From Clostridia bacterium (GTDB lineage: Bacteria; Bacillota; Clostridia; UBA1212): a stretch of DNA of 64,000 bases. The notes beneath the pieces are model-generated. The model saw nothing but the letters and a program-made list of their open reading frames with translations. It ran no database searches and had not been told where the DNA came from. A program made the translations under genes and the position numbers. The stretch is taken from assembly GCA_017444825.1 (NCBI GenBank), contig JAFSVU010000050.1:124001-188000 (forward strand), written 5' to 3'. Below are positions 28,398-37,998 of this stretch, piece after piece (the stretch's first letter is position 1; each line of letters starts with the position of its first letter).

Positions 28398-29708
28398 TCA
28401 GGATCTTACCTGGCCGTTTCCGCTTACCACGTATTTGATCGACGTGAGTTCGGGAAGTCCCATCGGACCTCTTGCGTGAAGCTTCTGATTGCTGATACCG
28501 ATTTCCGCTCCGAATCCGAACTGGTAGCCGTCGGTAAACCTTGTGGAGCAGTTCACGTAAACGCATGCGGCATCCACCTGCTGTTTGAACTTCTCGGCGT
28601 TCTCAATGCTTTCAGTAACGATCGCCTCGGAATGCCCGGTCCCGTAGCGGTTGATGTGGGCTATAGCCTCATCAACGTCCTTCACGACCTTAACGGCAAG
28701 TATAAGGTCGTTGTACTCAGTCTCAAAATCGAGTTCCGTCGCCTCTTCCACTTCCGCTTTGCCGAGTATTTCGATAGCTTTTTTGCAGCATCTCAAAGTC
28801 ACGCCCTTTTCTCTCAGCGCCTCGGCAGCGGGGGGCAGGAACGAAGGCGCAGCCTTCTCCGATACCAGCATGGTCTCCATGGCGTTGCACACCGACGGTC
28901 TCTGGGTCTTCGCGTTAAGAACTATATTGACGGCCTTTTCCATATCATAGCTATCGTCAATGTACGTGTGGCAGTTTCCCTCACCGGTCCTGATAACCGG
29001 TATTTTCGAGTTCTCTGTCACATTGTTAATGAGCCCTTTTCCGCCCCTCGGTATGAGCACGTCCACATAGTTCCGCATTCCGAAAAGAACGTTGACAAGC
29101 TCGCGCTCCGTCCTATCGATCAGTATGACCGAATCCCGGGGCAGTCCCGCCTCATCCAGAGCCTCTCTTATGCACTCGGCGATCGCCCTGTTCGAGTTTA
29201 TGGCCTCTTTTCCGCCTCTTAAAATGACTGCGTTTCCTGATTTTATGGTGAGCGCAGAGCAGTCGCAGGTCACATTCGGCCTTGCCTCAAATATGATTCC
29301 TATAACTCCGAGAGGCACCCTCTTTTTGATGATTTCCATGCCGTTAGGCCTCACCGTCCCCCAGAGGACCTCGCCCACCGGATCAGGAAGCGCCGCAACC
29401 GCCGCCATGCCTTCGCTCATCTCTTTAATGCGCTTTTCCGTAAGTCTCAGTCTGTCCACCATTTGGGGCCTTACACCGCTCTCGGAAGCGTGGCTGACGT
29501 CGACCGCATTGGCTTCAAGTATCTTACCTGTATTTTCGATAAGCTTTGAAGCGGCCCTTCGCAGCGCGTCATTTTTCTTCGCAGTACCCGCGCAGGCTAT
29601 CCCTGAGGACGCAGCCTTCGCTCTTTTGCATATGCTCTCGATATATAAATAACCGTCCGGTCTTTCCTCGTTTCCGACTTTTGCTTCAATATTCTCCATA
29701 GCTGTCAC
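28398..29708 (-). CDS. proA: Gamma-glutamyl phosphate reductase
   Basis: 436-residue ProA, the second enzyme of proline biosynthesis, reducing glutamyl-5-phosphate to the semialdehyde with NADPH. It shows the aldehyde-dehydrogenase fold with RPNVTCDCSALTIKSGNAVILRGG-type cofactor motifs (cut here), catalytic Cys in RPSVCNAMETML and the terminal HARGPMGL segment. The annotated GTG start overlaps the proB stop (GTGA), allowing coupled translation. An ATG three codons further in is an alternative. Confidence 0.95.
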   Translation of the reverse strand: MTAMENIEAKVGNEERPDGYLYIESICKRAKAASSGIACAGTAKKNDALRRAASKLIENTGKILEANAVDVSHASESGVRPQMVDRLRLTEKRIKEMSEGMAAVAALPDPVGEVLWGTVRPNGMEIIKKRVPLGVIGIIFEARPNVTCDCSALTIKSGNAVILRGGKEAINSNRAIAECIREALDEAGLPRDSVILIDRTERELVNVLFGMRNYVDVLIPRGGKGLINNVTENSKIPVIRTGEGNCHTYIDDSYDMEKAVNIVLNAKTQRPSVCNAMETMLVSEKAAPSFLPPAAEALREKGVTLRCCKKAIEILGKAEVEEATELDFETEYNDLILAVKVVKDVDEAIAHINRYGTGHSEAIVTESIENAEKFKQQVDAACVYVNCSTRFTDGYQFGFGAEIGISNQKLHARGPMGLPELTSIKYVVSGNGQVRS

Positions 29709-30520
29709 CGATCTCTGCCTTCCGGGATAAAAACAGTTCCCACTTCTTTACCGTCAAGTATATCATAAATGATCTCCGGCCTTTCGCCGTTTGCAATTAC
29801 CGCCCAGATCCCTTCTGCAGCCGCAAGCCTCGACGCATGTACTTTTGTCAGCATGCCGCCCGTCCCGAGAGCCGTTCCGCTTCCTCCCGCATTTTTCTCG
29901 ATCTTTTCCGAAAGATCCGTTATCGTATGAAGAAGTATCGCATCCTTGTTCTCCTGCGGGTTCTTGTCGTAATAACCGTCTATATCGGAAAGTATCACAA
30001 GAAGATCGGCGTCGGTAAGCTCTGCGACTATGTATGAGAGATAGTCGTTGTCGCCGTATTTGATCTCATCGACAGCGACCGTATCATTTTCGTTTACTAT
30101 CGGAACGACGCCCATCGCAAGAAGCTCGTTAAATGTGTTGACCGCATTCTGCCTTGATTCCGGTCCGTCAGTCACATTTTTCGTCAGGAGCACCTGGGCA
30201 ACGGTCTGCGAAAACTCGGAGAAAAACCTCTCGTAAATATTCATCAGCATGAGCTGACCCACAGCGGCAACAGCCTGTTTTCCCGATAGCGTGGCCGGCC
30301 TTCCCGGCAGCTTGAGCTTATCAACGCCAATGCCGATAGCGCCCGAGGTGACGAGCACCACCTCTTTTCCGCGGTTCATCAGATCGCAGATAACCCTCGT
30401 CAAATGCCCGATCCTGTTTAAGTTTACGTGTCCGTTTTCATAAGTAAGACTCGTTGTACCGATCTTAATAACGATTCTTTTTGCCTCTTTTATGGCTTTT
30501 CTGTCAGTCTTTGCTTCCAT
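29705..30520 (-). CDS. proB: Glutamate 5-kinase (no PUA domain)
   Basis: 271-residue ProB, phosphorylating glutamate in the first step of proline synthesis. The amino-acid-kinase fold is clear: VIKIGTTSLT at the start, VTSGAIGIG, NENDTVAVDE and GTGGMLTKVHA. The C-terminal PUA domain of the E. coli enzyme is absent, as in many Clostridia and other short forms. It overlaps proA by 4 bases in a proBA operon. Confidence 0.96.
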   Translation of the reverse strand: MEAKTDRKAIKEAKRIVIKIGTTSLTYENGHVNLNRIGHLTRVICDLMNRGKEVVLVTSGAIGIGVDKLKLPGRPATLSGKQAVAAVGQLMLMNIYERFFSEFSQTVAQVLLTKNVTDGPESRQNAVNTFNELLAMGVVPIVNENDTVAVDEIKYGDNDYLSYIVAELTDADLLVILSDIDGYYDKNPQENKDAILLHTITDLSEKIEKNAGGSGTALGTGGMLTKVHASRLAAAEGIWAVIANGERPEIIYDILDGKEVGTVFIPEGRDR

Positions 30521-30572
30521 ATTGACCTCTTCCGGAAGCGTTATTTAAGCGATCCGCTCCCCAAAACCTTTC

Positions 30573-31487
30573 TCATTTTCTCTTTATCACTGTCGAATTG
30601 ACAAGCCATGTGGCTATGCCGTCTGCTATTCTCTGCTGGTAAGCCTCCGATGTCAACGCAAAATCCTCATCCGGATTCGACATGAACCCGCATTCCAGAA
30701 TGATCGAAGGCACCATCGACCAGTTGAGTCCCGTATACTCGTCCGACCTTCCCACACCTCTCTTTGATGCACCGGTACAGCTCACATAATACTGAAGCAG
30801 TTCCTCTGCCAGGGCCTTCTCGTAATCACCCAGCTCTTTATATTCCTCTGTCCCGTCTCCGGTGCCTCTGACCCAGGCCTCGACACCGTTAACAGACTCG
30901 CTGGAAGAGCCGTTGCAGTGTATTCTCAGAACCACGTCGCAGAAAGACATGTTTCCGATCTCTGCTCTTTCAATATTTGAAAGGTCAACGTCGTTTGACT
31001 CCCTTGTCATGATCACCGTGGCTCCGTACTGTTCAAGTTCGGCCTTGATAGCAAGCGATATTTCAAGAGTCACCTGGTACTCCGGAATCTTTGTGAATTT
31101 ACCCTGAGTCCCCGCTGCGCATTTTGCCTTCATAACGGTATCGTTCATCTTAGGGTTCATGTTCTCATGCCACGGTGCGCAGGGTTCCTTGTCCAGATTC
31201 TGTTTTTTCTGGTGACCCGGATCCAGACAGATAACGAGCCCTTTCAGAGTCTGAGGAATGGGCGTGGGGGTTATTTCCGGAGTGGGTGTAGGTTCGGGAG
31301 TGGGCGAAATATACGGCGTCGGCTCGGGAGTGGGCGTGGGCGTAGGCGGCTCAGCAGTAGGTCTCGGGCTTTCTATCGCCACAGGGCTGGTTCCCTGGTT
31401 TGTAGACACAAGATATATAATGATGCCGAGAAGCATCACTATGCAAAACAGCGCAACGACCAATGAGATCATCAGTTTATTACCCAT
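30573..31487 (-). CDS. N-acetylmuramoyl-L-alanine amidase (Amidase_3) with N-terminal anchor
   Basis: 304-residue cell-wall hydrolase that cleaves the MurNAc-L-Ala bond. A membrane anchor or uncleaved signal (about 7-28) is followed by a Pro-Thr-Glu repeat spacer (about 35-85, PTPTPEPTP type). The zinc amidase domain follows, with LVICLDPGHQKK, DVVLRIHCNGSS and the catalytic Glu in IILECGFMSNPDED. The start has GGAGG upstream. It lies between proB and trmFO on the same strand. Confidence 0.92.
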   Translation of the reverse strand: MGNKLMISLVVALFCIVMLLGIIIYLVSTNQGTSPVAIESPRPTAEPPTPTPTPEPTPYISPTPEPTPTPEITPTPIPQTLKGLVICLDPGHQKKQNLDKEPCAPWHENMNPKMNDTVMKAKCAAGTQGKFTKIPEYQVTLEISLAIKAELEQYGATVIMTRESNDVDLSNIERAEIGNMSFCDVVLRIHCNGSSSESVNGVEAWVRGTGDGTEEYKELGDYEKALAEELLQYYVSCTGASKRGVGRSDEYTGLNWSMVPSIILECGFMSNPDEDFALTSEAYQQRIADGIATWLVNSTVIKRK

Positions 31488-31506
31488 AAAACCTCCGCTG
31501 TACCTT

Positions 31507-32856
31507 TCATCCTGCCGGTATCGTAAGAATACCGTTTTCCGAAATAAACCTTCTCAGCTCTCTCAGAGAATTCTCTGCCGCGAGCCTCTTCTTCTCAGCC
31601 TTGTCCCGTATCCTTCCGGTATATGCTCCGGATGTATCTACTATGCCGAAATTTGCACCCATTGGCTGGAAATCCTTACCCCCGTAGTTCGCCGCATAGT
31701 TTGCGAGAGCGCCAATGACAGTCGACACCGGGAATATGGCACATGGCTCCCCGAGGACAGATCTTGCACAGTTGATTCCCGCAACTATACCGGACGAAGC
31801 GGATTCCATATATCCTTCAACGCCTGTGATCTGGCCCGCAAAATAGATTGCAGGGCTGACGCTGTCCCTGACCCTGTAATCAGCGCCAAGGAGTCCCGGC
31901 GATTTGATATACGTATTTCTGTGCATAACTCCGTACCTTGCAAATTCCGCGTTCTCAAGGCCCGGTATCATGCCGAACACGCGTCTCTGCTCGGGAAATT
32001 TAAGTCTTGTCTGGAATCCGACTATGTTGAACAGTGTTCCGTCGGCGTCATCCTGCCTGAGCTGTACCACAGCATAAGGCCTCGTTCCGTCAGGTTTTGT
32101 CAGCCCTACGGGCTTCAGCGGTCCGAACTTCAGCGTATCCCGGCCTCTTCTGGCCATCTCTTCCACGGGCATACAGCCTTCGTACAAATGGATCGCGTCA
32201 AACTCTTCAACGTCCGCAGTCTCGGCAGAGACAAGCGCATCATAAAACGCATTGTACTCATCCCTGGTCATGGGGCAGTTTATATAATCCGCCGTTCCTT
32301 TCCCGTATCTTGCGGCTCTGAACGTCTTTTCGGGATCCACCGACTCGCCGTAGACTATCGGCGCAGCGGCATCAAAGAATTTCAGCCCTTCTTTGCCTGT
32401 AAGTACGCTTATATCTTCCGCCAGTTTTTCCGCCGTGAGCGGTCCTGTGGCGATAATGATGCCGTCAAAGCCTTCAAGGTCGGAAAGCTTTTCAACTTCC
32501 TTTCTCACGACCTTTATGTTTTTAAACGACTCTGTCTTTTCCGTAATTATACGGGAAAATATATCCCTGTCCACAGCCAGGGCCTGCCCCGCGGGGACCC
32601 TTGAAAGATAAGCCGCTTCAACGCAGACCGAGCCCAGCATCCTCATTTCTTCTTTCAGAAGGCCAGATGCGTTCTCAATGTTCATGGCCTTGAGAGAATT
32701 TGAACAGACAAGCTCCGCAAAGCCGGGATTCTTATGGGCAGGCGAATATTTTACAGGCTTCATCTCGTAAAGAGTGACGTTTATGCCTCTCTCCGCAAGT
32801 TTGACCGCAGCTTCGCATCCGGCAAGTCCGGCTCCTATGACGCAAACGTCAGGCAT
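31507..32856 (-). CDS. trmFO: Methylenetetrahydrofolate-tRNA (uracil54-C5)-methyltransferase
   Basis: 449-residue folate- and FAD-dependent enzyme making m5U54 (ribothymidine) in tRNA. It has the dinucleotide-binding N-terminus PDVCVIGAGLAGCEAA, the family segment YEMKPVKYSPAHK and the C-terminal GANFGI. The ATG at 32856 has GGAG ten bases upstream and overlaps the topA stop region by 8 bases; a start 21 codons earlier would lie inside topA and add unlike residues. The comM-dprA-topA-trmFO order is standard for Bacillota. Confidence 0.95.
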   Translation of the reverse strand: MPDVCVIGAGLAGCEAAVKLAERGINVTLYEMKPVKYSPAHKNPGFAELVCSNSLKAMNIENASGLLKEEMRMLGSVCVEAAYLSRVPAGQALAVDRDIFSRIITEKTESFKNIKVVRKEVEKLSDLEGFDGIIIATGPLTAEKLAEDISVLTGKEGLKFFDAAAPIVYGESVDPEKTFRAARYGKGTADYINCPMTRDEYNAFYDALVSAETADVEEFDAIHLYEGCMPVEEMARRGRDTLKFGPLKPVGLTKPDGTRPYAVVQLRQDDADGTLFNIVGFQTRLKFPEQRRVFGMIPGLENAEFARYGVMHRNTYIKSPGLLGADYRVRDSVSPAIYFAGQITGVEGYMESASSGIVAGINCARSVLGEPCAIFPVSTVIGALANYAANYGGKDFQPMGANFGIVDTSGAYTGRIRDKAEKKRLAAENSLRELRRFISENGILTIPAG

Positions 32857-34972
32857 TTTCGCTGTTCTCCATGTTCTTCTTTTTTTCAGAGGAAGGGACA
32901 TATCCGCAGCTTTGGTCACTGCAGGCTATGAACCTCCTGCCTCCGCGGCTCATCTTGTAAACAAGATACTTACCGCACTTCGGACAGCTCTTTCCGGTAG
33001 GCTCATACGCAGAGGCAAACTTGCACTCCGGGTAACCCGAGCAGGAAATAAACTGTCTTCCTTTTGCGGATTTCTTGTATACCAGCGGCTTTCCGCACTC
33101 CGGGCATGCCCTGCCCACTTCCTTGTTGATCGAAATAATATTTTTGCAGGTCGGGTAACCCGAACATCCGAGAAACTCGCCGTATTTGCTCTTACGGTAC
33201 ACCATAGGTTTTCCGCATATCTCGCATACCTTGTCGCTGACCTTTACGGGCACCTTGACCTTCTCGATCTTCGTATCTGCCGCTTCAAGCTCCTTGGAAA
33301 ACGGTCCGTAGAACTCCGCGAGCACGGACTGCCAGTCTTTTTCACCGTCTGCGATCTTATCCAAGTCCTCTTCCATGCCTGCGGTAAACTTAATATCCAC
33401 TATCTCCGGGAAGGCATTTTTCATGATCCCGGTCACTATGATGCCTATGTCGGTGGGATAAAGTGTTTTCTTTTCCAGTCTTACGTATTCCCTGCTGACT
33501 ATGGTGGAAATAATCGTCGCATATGTGCTCGGACGTCCGATACCAAGTTCCTCCAGCGCTTTTACAAGCGAGCCTTCGTTGTATCTCGGAGGGGGCTGTG
33601 TAAAGTGCTGCTCCGGCTTAATGCTGTCCGGGAAGGCTGCTGTTCCCACGTCAATGTCCGGGATCTGCGGCTCTGCTTCCTCATCGTTTCCTTTCTCGGA
33701 ACCGTTTGAGTCGTATTCTGCGCCAAAGCCCTTGAATTTGATGACCGAGCCCGAGCTTTTGAATGTGACGCCGTCGCAGTCAAGCGTTACACTCGTCTGG
33801 GCAAAGACCATATCAGCCATCTGTGAAGCGATAAACCTGTCAAATATCAGTTTATACAGCCTGTAGAGCTCCGGTTTCAGCGAACTCTTGACTTTTTCGG
33901 GAGTGAGCTCTATGTGGGCAGGTCTTATGGCCTCGTGGGCATCCTGGGCGCTGCTTTTGTTCTTATAATATCTTTTCTTGGCAGGCAGATATTTCGCGCC
34001 AAATCTGTCCTGAATGTATGCTCTCGCCGCATCAATGGCCTCTTCGGAAACACGTACCGAATCGGTCCTGATATATGTGACAAGACCTGTCAGACCCTCG
34101 CCAGCCACGTCCACGCCCTCGTAGAGTGTCTGGGCCAGCTGCATGGTTTTGCTGGGAGCATATCCAAGCTTGTGAGCGCAGTCCTGCTGAAGAGTGCTTG
34201 TGGTAAAAGCAGGATAAGGAGACTGTTTCTTATCATTCTTCTTAACGTCCGTAACCGTGAACTTCTTTCCGGTGACAAGTTGTTCGATCTCGCGGGCCTC
34301 CTGTTCGTTTTTAAGTTCGGCTTTTTTCCCGCCCCTGCCGTAAAACGAGGCCTTGAACTTTTCATTCTGCCTGCCATCGGGATAGAGAACCGCGTCAACA
34401 GTCCAGTATTCTTTCGCGACAAAGTTTGCGATCTCTTCCTCCCTGTCGCATATAAGCCTGGTGGCAACGGACTGCACACGGCCCGCACTTAAATTGTTTT
34501 TGAATTTTTTCCACAGGATCGGGCTGATCTGATACCCGACAAGCCTGTCGAGGACGCGTCTCGCCTGATATGAATCCACAAGCTGTCTGTTGATCGCCCT
34601 GGGAGCAGCCATTCCCTCATTCACGCCCTTCTGAGTGATCTCGTTGAACGTGACTCTGTAAATCGGGACATTGGTTTGTTTAAGAAGATACTCGAGATGC
34701 CACGCTATCGCCTCTCCCTCACGGTCAGGGTCGGATGCGAGATATATGCTTTCCGCCCCTTTTGCAAGAGTTTTAAGCTCGCTTATGACACTGAACTTAT
34801 TCCGGAGATTTACATAGACCGGTTCAAACGAGTTTCCGGAGATCTTGACTCCGAGCATCGTCTCAGGCAGATCCCTTACATGGCCCTTGGAAGCAACCAC
34901 GTCGTAATCACTTCCGAGTATCCTTCCTACTGTTCCCGCCTTCGAAGGCGACTCCAAGATAACTAACTTCAT
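32849..34972 (-). CDS. topA: DNA topoisomerase I
   Basis: 707-residue type IA topoisomerase that relaxes negative supercoils. The Toprim N-terminus is KLVILESPSKAGTVGRIL with a DPDREGEA acidic motif. The catalytic tyrosine lies in TYIRTDSVRVSEEA. The C-terminal tail (from about 570) carries three C4 zinc ribbons (CEICGKPM, CPECGKPL, CPKCGKYL). It has its own promoter in the gap after dprA and overlaps trmFO. Confidence 0.97.
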   Translation of the reverse strand: MKLVILESPSKAGTVGRILGSDYDVVASKGHVRDLPETMLGVKISGNSFEPVYVNLRNKFSVISELKTLAKGAESIYLASDPDREGEAIAWHLEYLLKQTNVPIYRVTFNEITQKGVNEGMAAPRAINRQLVDSYQARRVLDRLVGYQISPILWKKFKNNLSAGRVQSVATRLICDREEEIANFVAKEYWTVDAVLYPDGRQNEKFKASFYGRGGKKAELKNEQEAREIEQLVTGKKFTVTDVKKNDKKQSPYPAFTTSTLQQDCAHKLGYAPSKTMQLAQTLYEGVDVAGEGLTGLVTYIRTDSVRVSEEAIDAARAYIQDRFGAKYLPAKKRYYKNKSSAQDAHEAIRPAHIELTPEKVKSSLKPELYRLYKLIFDRFIASQMADMVFAQTSVTLDCDGVTFKSSGSVIKFKGFGAEYDSNGSEKGNDEEAEPQIPDIDVGTAAFPDSIKPEQHFTQPPPRYNEGSLVKALEELGIGRPSTYATIISTIVSREYVRLEKKTLYPTDIGIIVTGIMKNAFPEIVDIKFTAGMEEDLDKIADGEKDWQSVLAEFYGPFSKELEAADTKIEKVKVPVKVSDKVCEICGKPMVYRKSKYGEFLGCSGYPTCKNIISINKEVGRACPECGKPLVYKKSAKGRQFISCSGYPECKFASAYEPTGKSCPKCGKYLVYKMSRGGRRFIACSDQSCGYVPSSEKKKNMENSENA

Positions 34973-35053
34973 TAATCTATTCTTCCTTCCGCAAAGACGT
35001 CAGGATGTTTCCGTGATGTCTTTCTGTGGCGTTAAAAAGGCGCGCACTATAAA

Positions 35054-35082
35054 GTTATAATTAAAAATACATTCCTTGTCAA
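35054..35082 (-). promoter_or_regulatory. Promoter of topA
   Basis: TTGACA, 17 bases, TATAAC on the minus strand, about 80 bases before the topA start and directly after the dprA stop. It suggests topA-trmFO can be transcribed apart from comM-dprA. Confidence 0.75.
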
Positions 35083-35094
35083 GCAAATAAATTT

Positions 35095-36198
35095 TCAGGC
35101 CGCATAATATTTTCCCGCAAAGTCCTTTTTTACGAAGCCGAATATTTCCAAAGCGGAGAGCGCTCTCTTGAGTTCCTGGCTTGACATATCCGTCTCGCAT
35201 GCTATCTCGTCTTCGAACAGTTCGCCGTTGGTTTTGATAAGATAAAGCACTTCACGCTGGTTTCTGTCAAGCGCTTCGGGAAGCATGTCTGCTATTTCCC
35301 GTGCATTTTCACAGTCAAAACCAAGCGGTTCCAGAATGTCCGCAGGTGACGTGACCATAACAGCGCCTGTTTTTATCAGATCGTTGCAGCCCGCACCCTC
35401 GGGCATATCGATCCGGTGGGGGATCGTCAGCACCTCCCGCCCGAAATTAAGGGAGAAATTCGCAGTGATCAGCGCCCCTGAGCTGAGGCCTGCCTCAATG
35501 ACCAATGCCGCCTCGGAGCATCCGGCTATGATCCGGTTCCTCGCAGGGAAATAGCTTTTAAAAGGCTGTGTATCGGGAGGCTGTTCGCTTATGATGACCC
35601 CTTTTTCTCTGATCTTTGCAAAAAGCCCTGCGTTTTCTCCCGGGTATATCACGTTTGTTCCGCATCCGAGGACCGCGGCGGTAAACATCCCTGCCTCAAG
35701 CGCCGCTTTGTGCGCATATGAGTCTATCCCTCTTGCAAGGCCGCTCACTATGCAGACGTCCCTTCCCTCCAGCGACGACACCAGTTTCCCGCACATCTCC
35801 CGTCCGTATGTCGTGCATCTCCTGGAACCCACCACCGCAAGTCTCGACCGGGCCCTGTTTACGCCTTTTATGTCTCCGTCGTAGAAAAGCAGAAGCGGAC
35901 TTCCGTCGCACTCTCTCAGGAGTGATGGATAATCGTCGTCATACCTTGAGACGACACCCGTACCGTCTTTTGAGACCCGTTTCATTATTTCGACAGCTCT
36001 GTTCATTATATCTTCGGACGTTACAGTCAGGCCGTCCTTCTCGCCCGGTGTCTTACAGCCTATCTCTCCTCTTTGTCCCGCAGCCCATATCTCTTCGGCG
36101 CTTCCGTAAAAGGACATGAGATCATCCTGTACAGCCCGCTTTCCTCCGGATATCTTTCCGAGCCAGTAATATGCCGCATACTTTTTAATATCGATCAA
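35095..36198 (-). CDS. dprA: DNA processing protein DprA
   Basis: 367-residue DprA/Smf, which loads RecA on incoming single strands during transformation. The Rossmann-type core has AVVGSRRCTTYG, IVSGLARGIDSYAH and the FPARNRIIAG motif. A C-terminal winged-helix-like tail (ALDRNQREVLYLIK...) is present. The ATG overlaps the comM stop by 4 bases. Both genes are widespread in bacteria not known to be competent, so competence is possible but not shown. Confidence 0.95.
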   Translation of the reverse strand: MIDIKKYAAYYWLGKISGGKRAVQDDLMSFYGSAEEIWAAGQRGEIGCKTPGEKDGLTVTSEDIMNRAVEIMKRVSKDGTGVVSRYDDDYPSLLRECDGSPLLLFYDGDIKGVNRARSRLAVVGSRRCTTYGREMCGKLVSSLEGRDVCIVSGLARGIDSYAHKAALEAGMFTAAVLGCGTNVIYPGENAGLFAKIREKGVIISEQPPDTQPFKSYFPARNRIIAGCSEAALVIEAGLSSGALITANFSLNFGREVLTIPHRIDMPEGAGCNDLIKTGAVMVTSPADILEPLGFDCENAREIADMLPEALDRNQREVLYLIKTNGELFEDEIACETDMSSQELKRALSALEIFGFVKKDFAGKYYAA

Positions 36199-37772
36199 AA
36201 GCCTTCACCTCCTGTCCTCCAGAGATCCCTGTATGACAGGCTCTCAAGTATATCGTCGTCCCTTATGGAATCTCTTCCGTCAAGGTCCGCAACTGTCCTT
36301 GCCACCTTAATGATCTTCTCATACGACCTCACACTGAGCCCCATTGCGTCCGTGGCTTTCTCAAGTATCTGTTTGGATGATTTGGTAATACTGCAGGCGC
36401 GAACGTAATTAACGTTATCTATGTCTCCGTTCGAGTCAAAACGTTCCCCCTTGTATCTCTCACGCTGGATCTCACGCGCCTTGACCACTCTTTCACGAAT
36501 GACTCTGGATGGTTCCTCCCTTTTTCCGCCGATCATATCGCTGCCCACGCTTCTCATTGCGATCTTGATATCGATCCGGTCAAGTATAGCTCCCGATATT
36601 CTGGAACGGTATCCTGCTATCGCAGATGGACTGCAGGTGCACTTTCCGTTTTTCTCAAGAAGATTACCGCAGGGGCAGGGATTTGCGGCGCCTATAAAAA
36701 TAAAATCCGCCGGCAACGCTTCCCTGGTTCCGTATGTGCTGACGTATACCTTCTTTTCCTCCAGAGGCTGTCTGAGAGCTTCTATCACATTCTTCGGCGT
36801 TTCGGAAAGCTCGTCAAAAAACAGCACGCCGTTATGGGCAAGGGACGCTTCACCTATTTCAAGAGGTTTACCGCCTCCGATGAGAGCAGATCTTGTGATG
36901 CCCTGATGGATTACCCTGAACGGCCTTTTAAAAATTTCATTCCTGCGTCTCGGCATACCACAGCTGCTGTATATCTGCATAACGTCAAAGCTTTCCTCAA
37001 AACACATATCCGGGAGAATGCCCGCAAAGCACTTTGCAAGGAAAGTCTTTCCGCATCCGGGGCTTCCCGTCATCAGCACGTTGTGTTTTCCCGCCGCAGC
37101 TATCTCAAGAGCCCTTTTTGCACCGTTCTGCCCGAAAACATCGCCAAAATCATAATGCCCGACGTCATCACCTTCACTTCCTTCCCCATCCGCAGCACCG
37201 CTTGATTCGCCGGCAGTCTTCAGAGATTCTCTCATCTTTACACAGATTTTGCGAAAATCCTCCGGATTAAGATCTGCAGCCTGCATCGCACTTTTGAGAT
37301 CTTTTGCAGGGTAAATGTAAACTCCGGGGCACATCAGCGCCTCCTCGTAGTTCCCGTCAGGAATAATGAAGTCGAAGATCCCGCATTCCCTGCCGCAGAC
37401 TACGGAGGGAAGCACACCTTTTACAGGCAATACTCCACCGTCAAGGGAAAGTTCACCGATGATACCGATATTCTCAGTAGCCCCAGTGCCGCCTTTTTTT
37501 GCCTTCAGTATCCCGGTAGCTATAGGCAGGTCATAACCCGTCCCGGTTTTTCTTATGTCCGCAGGCGCCAGATTCTGGACCACGTGCCCCGGCGGGAACT
37601 CAAATTCCTGATTAAGTATCGCAGACTTTATCCTTTTTCTCGATTCCCTTACGGTCTCGCTCCCCAGTCCAACAATATCATAATACGGTATACCTCTCCC
37701 AATGTCAGTCTCTACCGTGACACGGAAAGCCCTGGTTCCGGACAGTCCGAACGTTGTAATTTTTGAAACCAT
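36195..37772 (-). CDS. comM: YifB/ComM-family Mg-chelatase-like ATPase
   Basis: 525-residue ComM/YifB protein. It has an N-terminal Lon-like fold (YYDIVGLGSETVRESRKRIKS region), an AAA+ domain with Walker A MTGSPGCGKT and a DELSE Walker B, a CPCGN zinc-like motif after GAANP and a C-terminal helical lid. In Vibrio and others ComM is a branch-migration helicase used in natural transformation. The start at 37772 has GGGAGGG upstream; the 28-codon longer frame is not family-like. It has a strong promoter and is coupled to dprA. Confidence 0.93.
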   Translation of the reverse strand: MVSKITTFGLSGTRAFRVTVETDIGRGIPYYDIVGLGSETVRESRKRIKSAILNQEFEFPPGHVVQNLAPADIRKTGTGYDLPIATGILKAKKGGTGATENIGIIGELSLDGGVLPVKGVLPSVVCGRECGIFDFIIPDGNYEEALMCPGVYIYPAKDLKSAMQAADLNPEDFRKICVKMRESLKTAGESSGAADGEGSEGDDVGHYDFGDVFGQNGAKRALEIAAAGKHNVLMTGSPGCGKTFLAKCFAGILPDMCFEESFDVMQIYSSCGMPRRRNEIFKRPFRVIHQGITRSALIGGGKPLEIGEASLAHNGVLFFDELSETPKNVIEALRQPLEEKKVYVSTYGTREALPADFIFIGAANPCPCGNLLEKNGKCTCSPSAIAGYRSRISGAILDRIDIKIAMRSVGSDMIGGKREEPSRVIRERVVKAREIQRERYKGERFDSNGDIDNVNYVRACSITKSSKQILEKATDAMGLSVRSYEKIIKVARTVADLDGRDSIRDDDILESLSYRDLWRTGGEGF

Positions 37773-37827
37773 ATACAGCCAACCCTCCCGCTCGCAATTA
37801 CAATGATTTGATCTTCCAAGCGGGACG

Positions 37828-37856
37828 ATTCTACCATACAGGCGGCATTCTGTCAA
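37828..37856 (-). promoter_or_regulatory. Promoter of comM-dprA
   Basis: TTGACA, 17 bases, TAGAAT on the minus strand, about 55 bases before the comM start. It looks like an ordinary vegetative promoter, not a specialised competence promoter. Confidence 0.8.
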
Positions 37857-37926
37857 GAATTATTTTTATGATATTTTCGTAAATTTGCGTATATTTTTAA
37901 TATAAGTTATAACTATATAATATATA

Positions 37927-37946
37927 ATGCTATAGCGTTATAGCAT
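37927..37946. repeat. Perfect 8-bp inverted repeat in AT-rich gap
   Basis: ATGCTATA and TATAGCAT pair around a 4-base loop within a strikingly AT-rich stretch (about 37857-37957) between comM and the preceding unknown gene. It could be a regulator site or part of the gene end. Confidence 0.5.
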
Positions 37947-37948
37947 TT

Positions 37949-37972
37949 AAAATAAAAGGCCGCTGAGCGGCC
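37949..37972 (-). terminator. Terminator of the unknown gene pair
   Basis: GGCCGCTCAGCGGCC followed by TTTTATTTT on the minus strand, 27 bases after the stop codon at 37999. Confidence 0.85.
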
Positions 37973-37998
37973 GTGGTTTGCTTCGTATTAAGCATTCT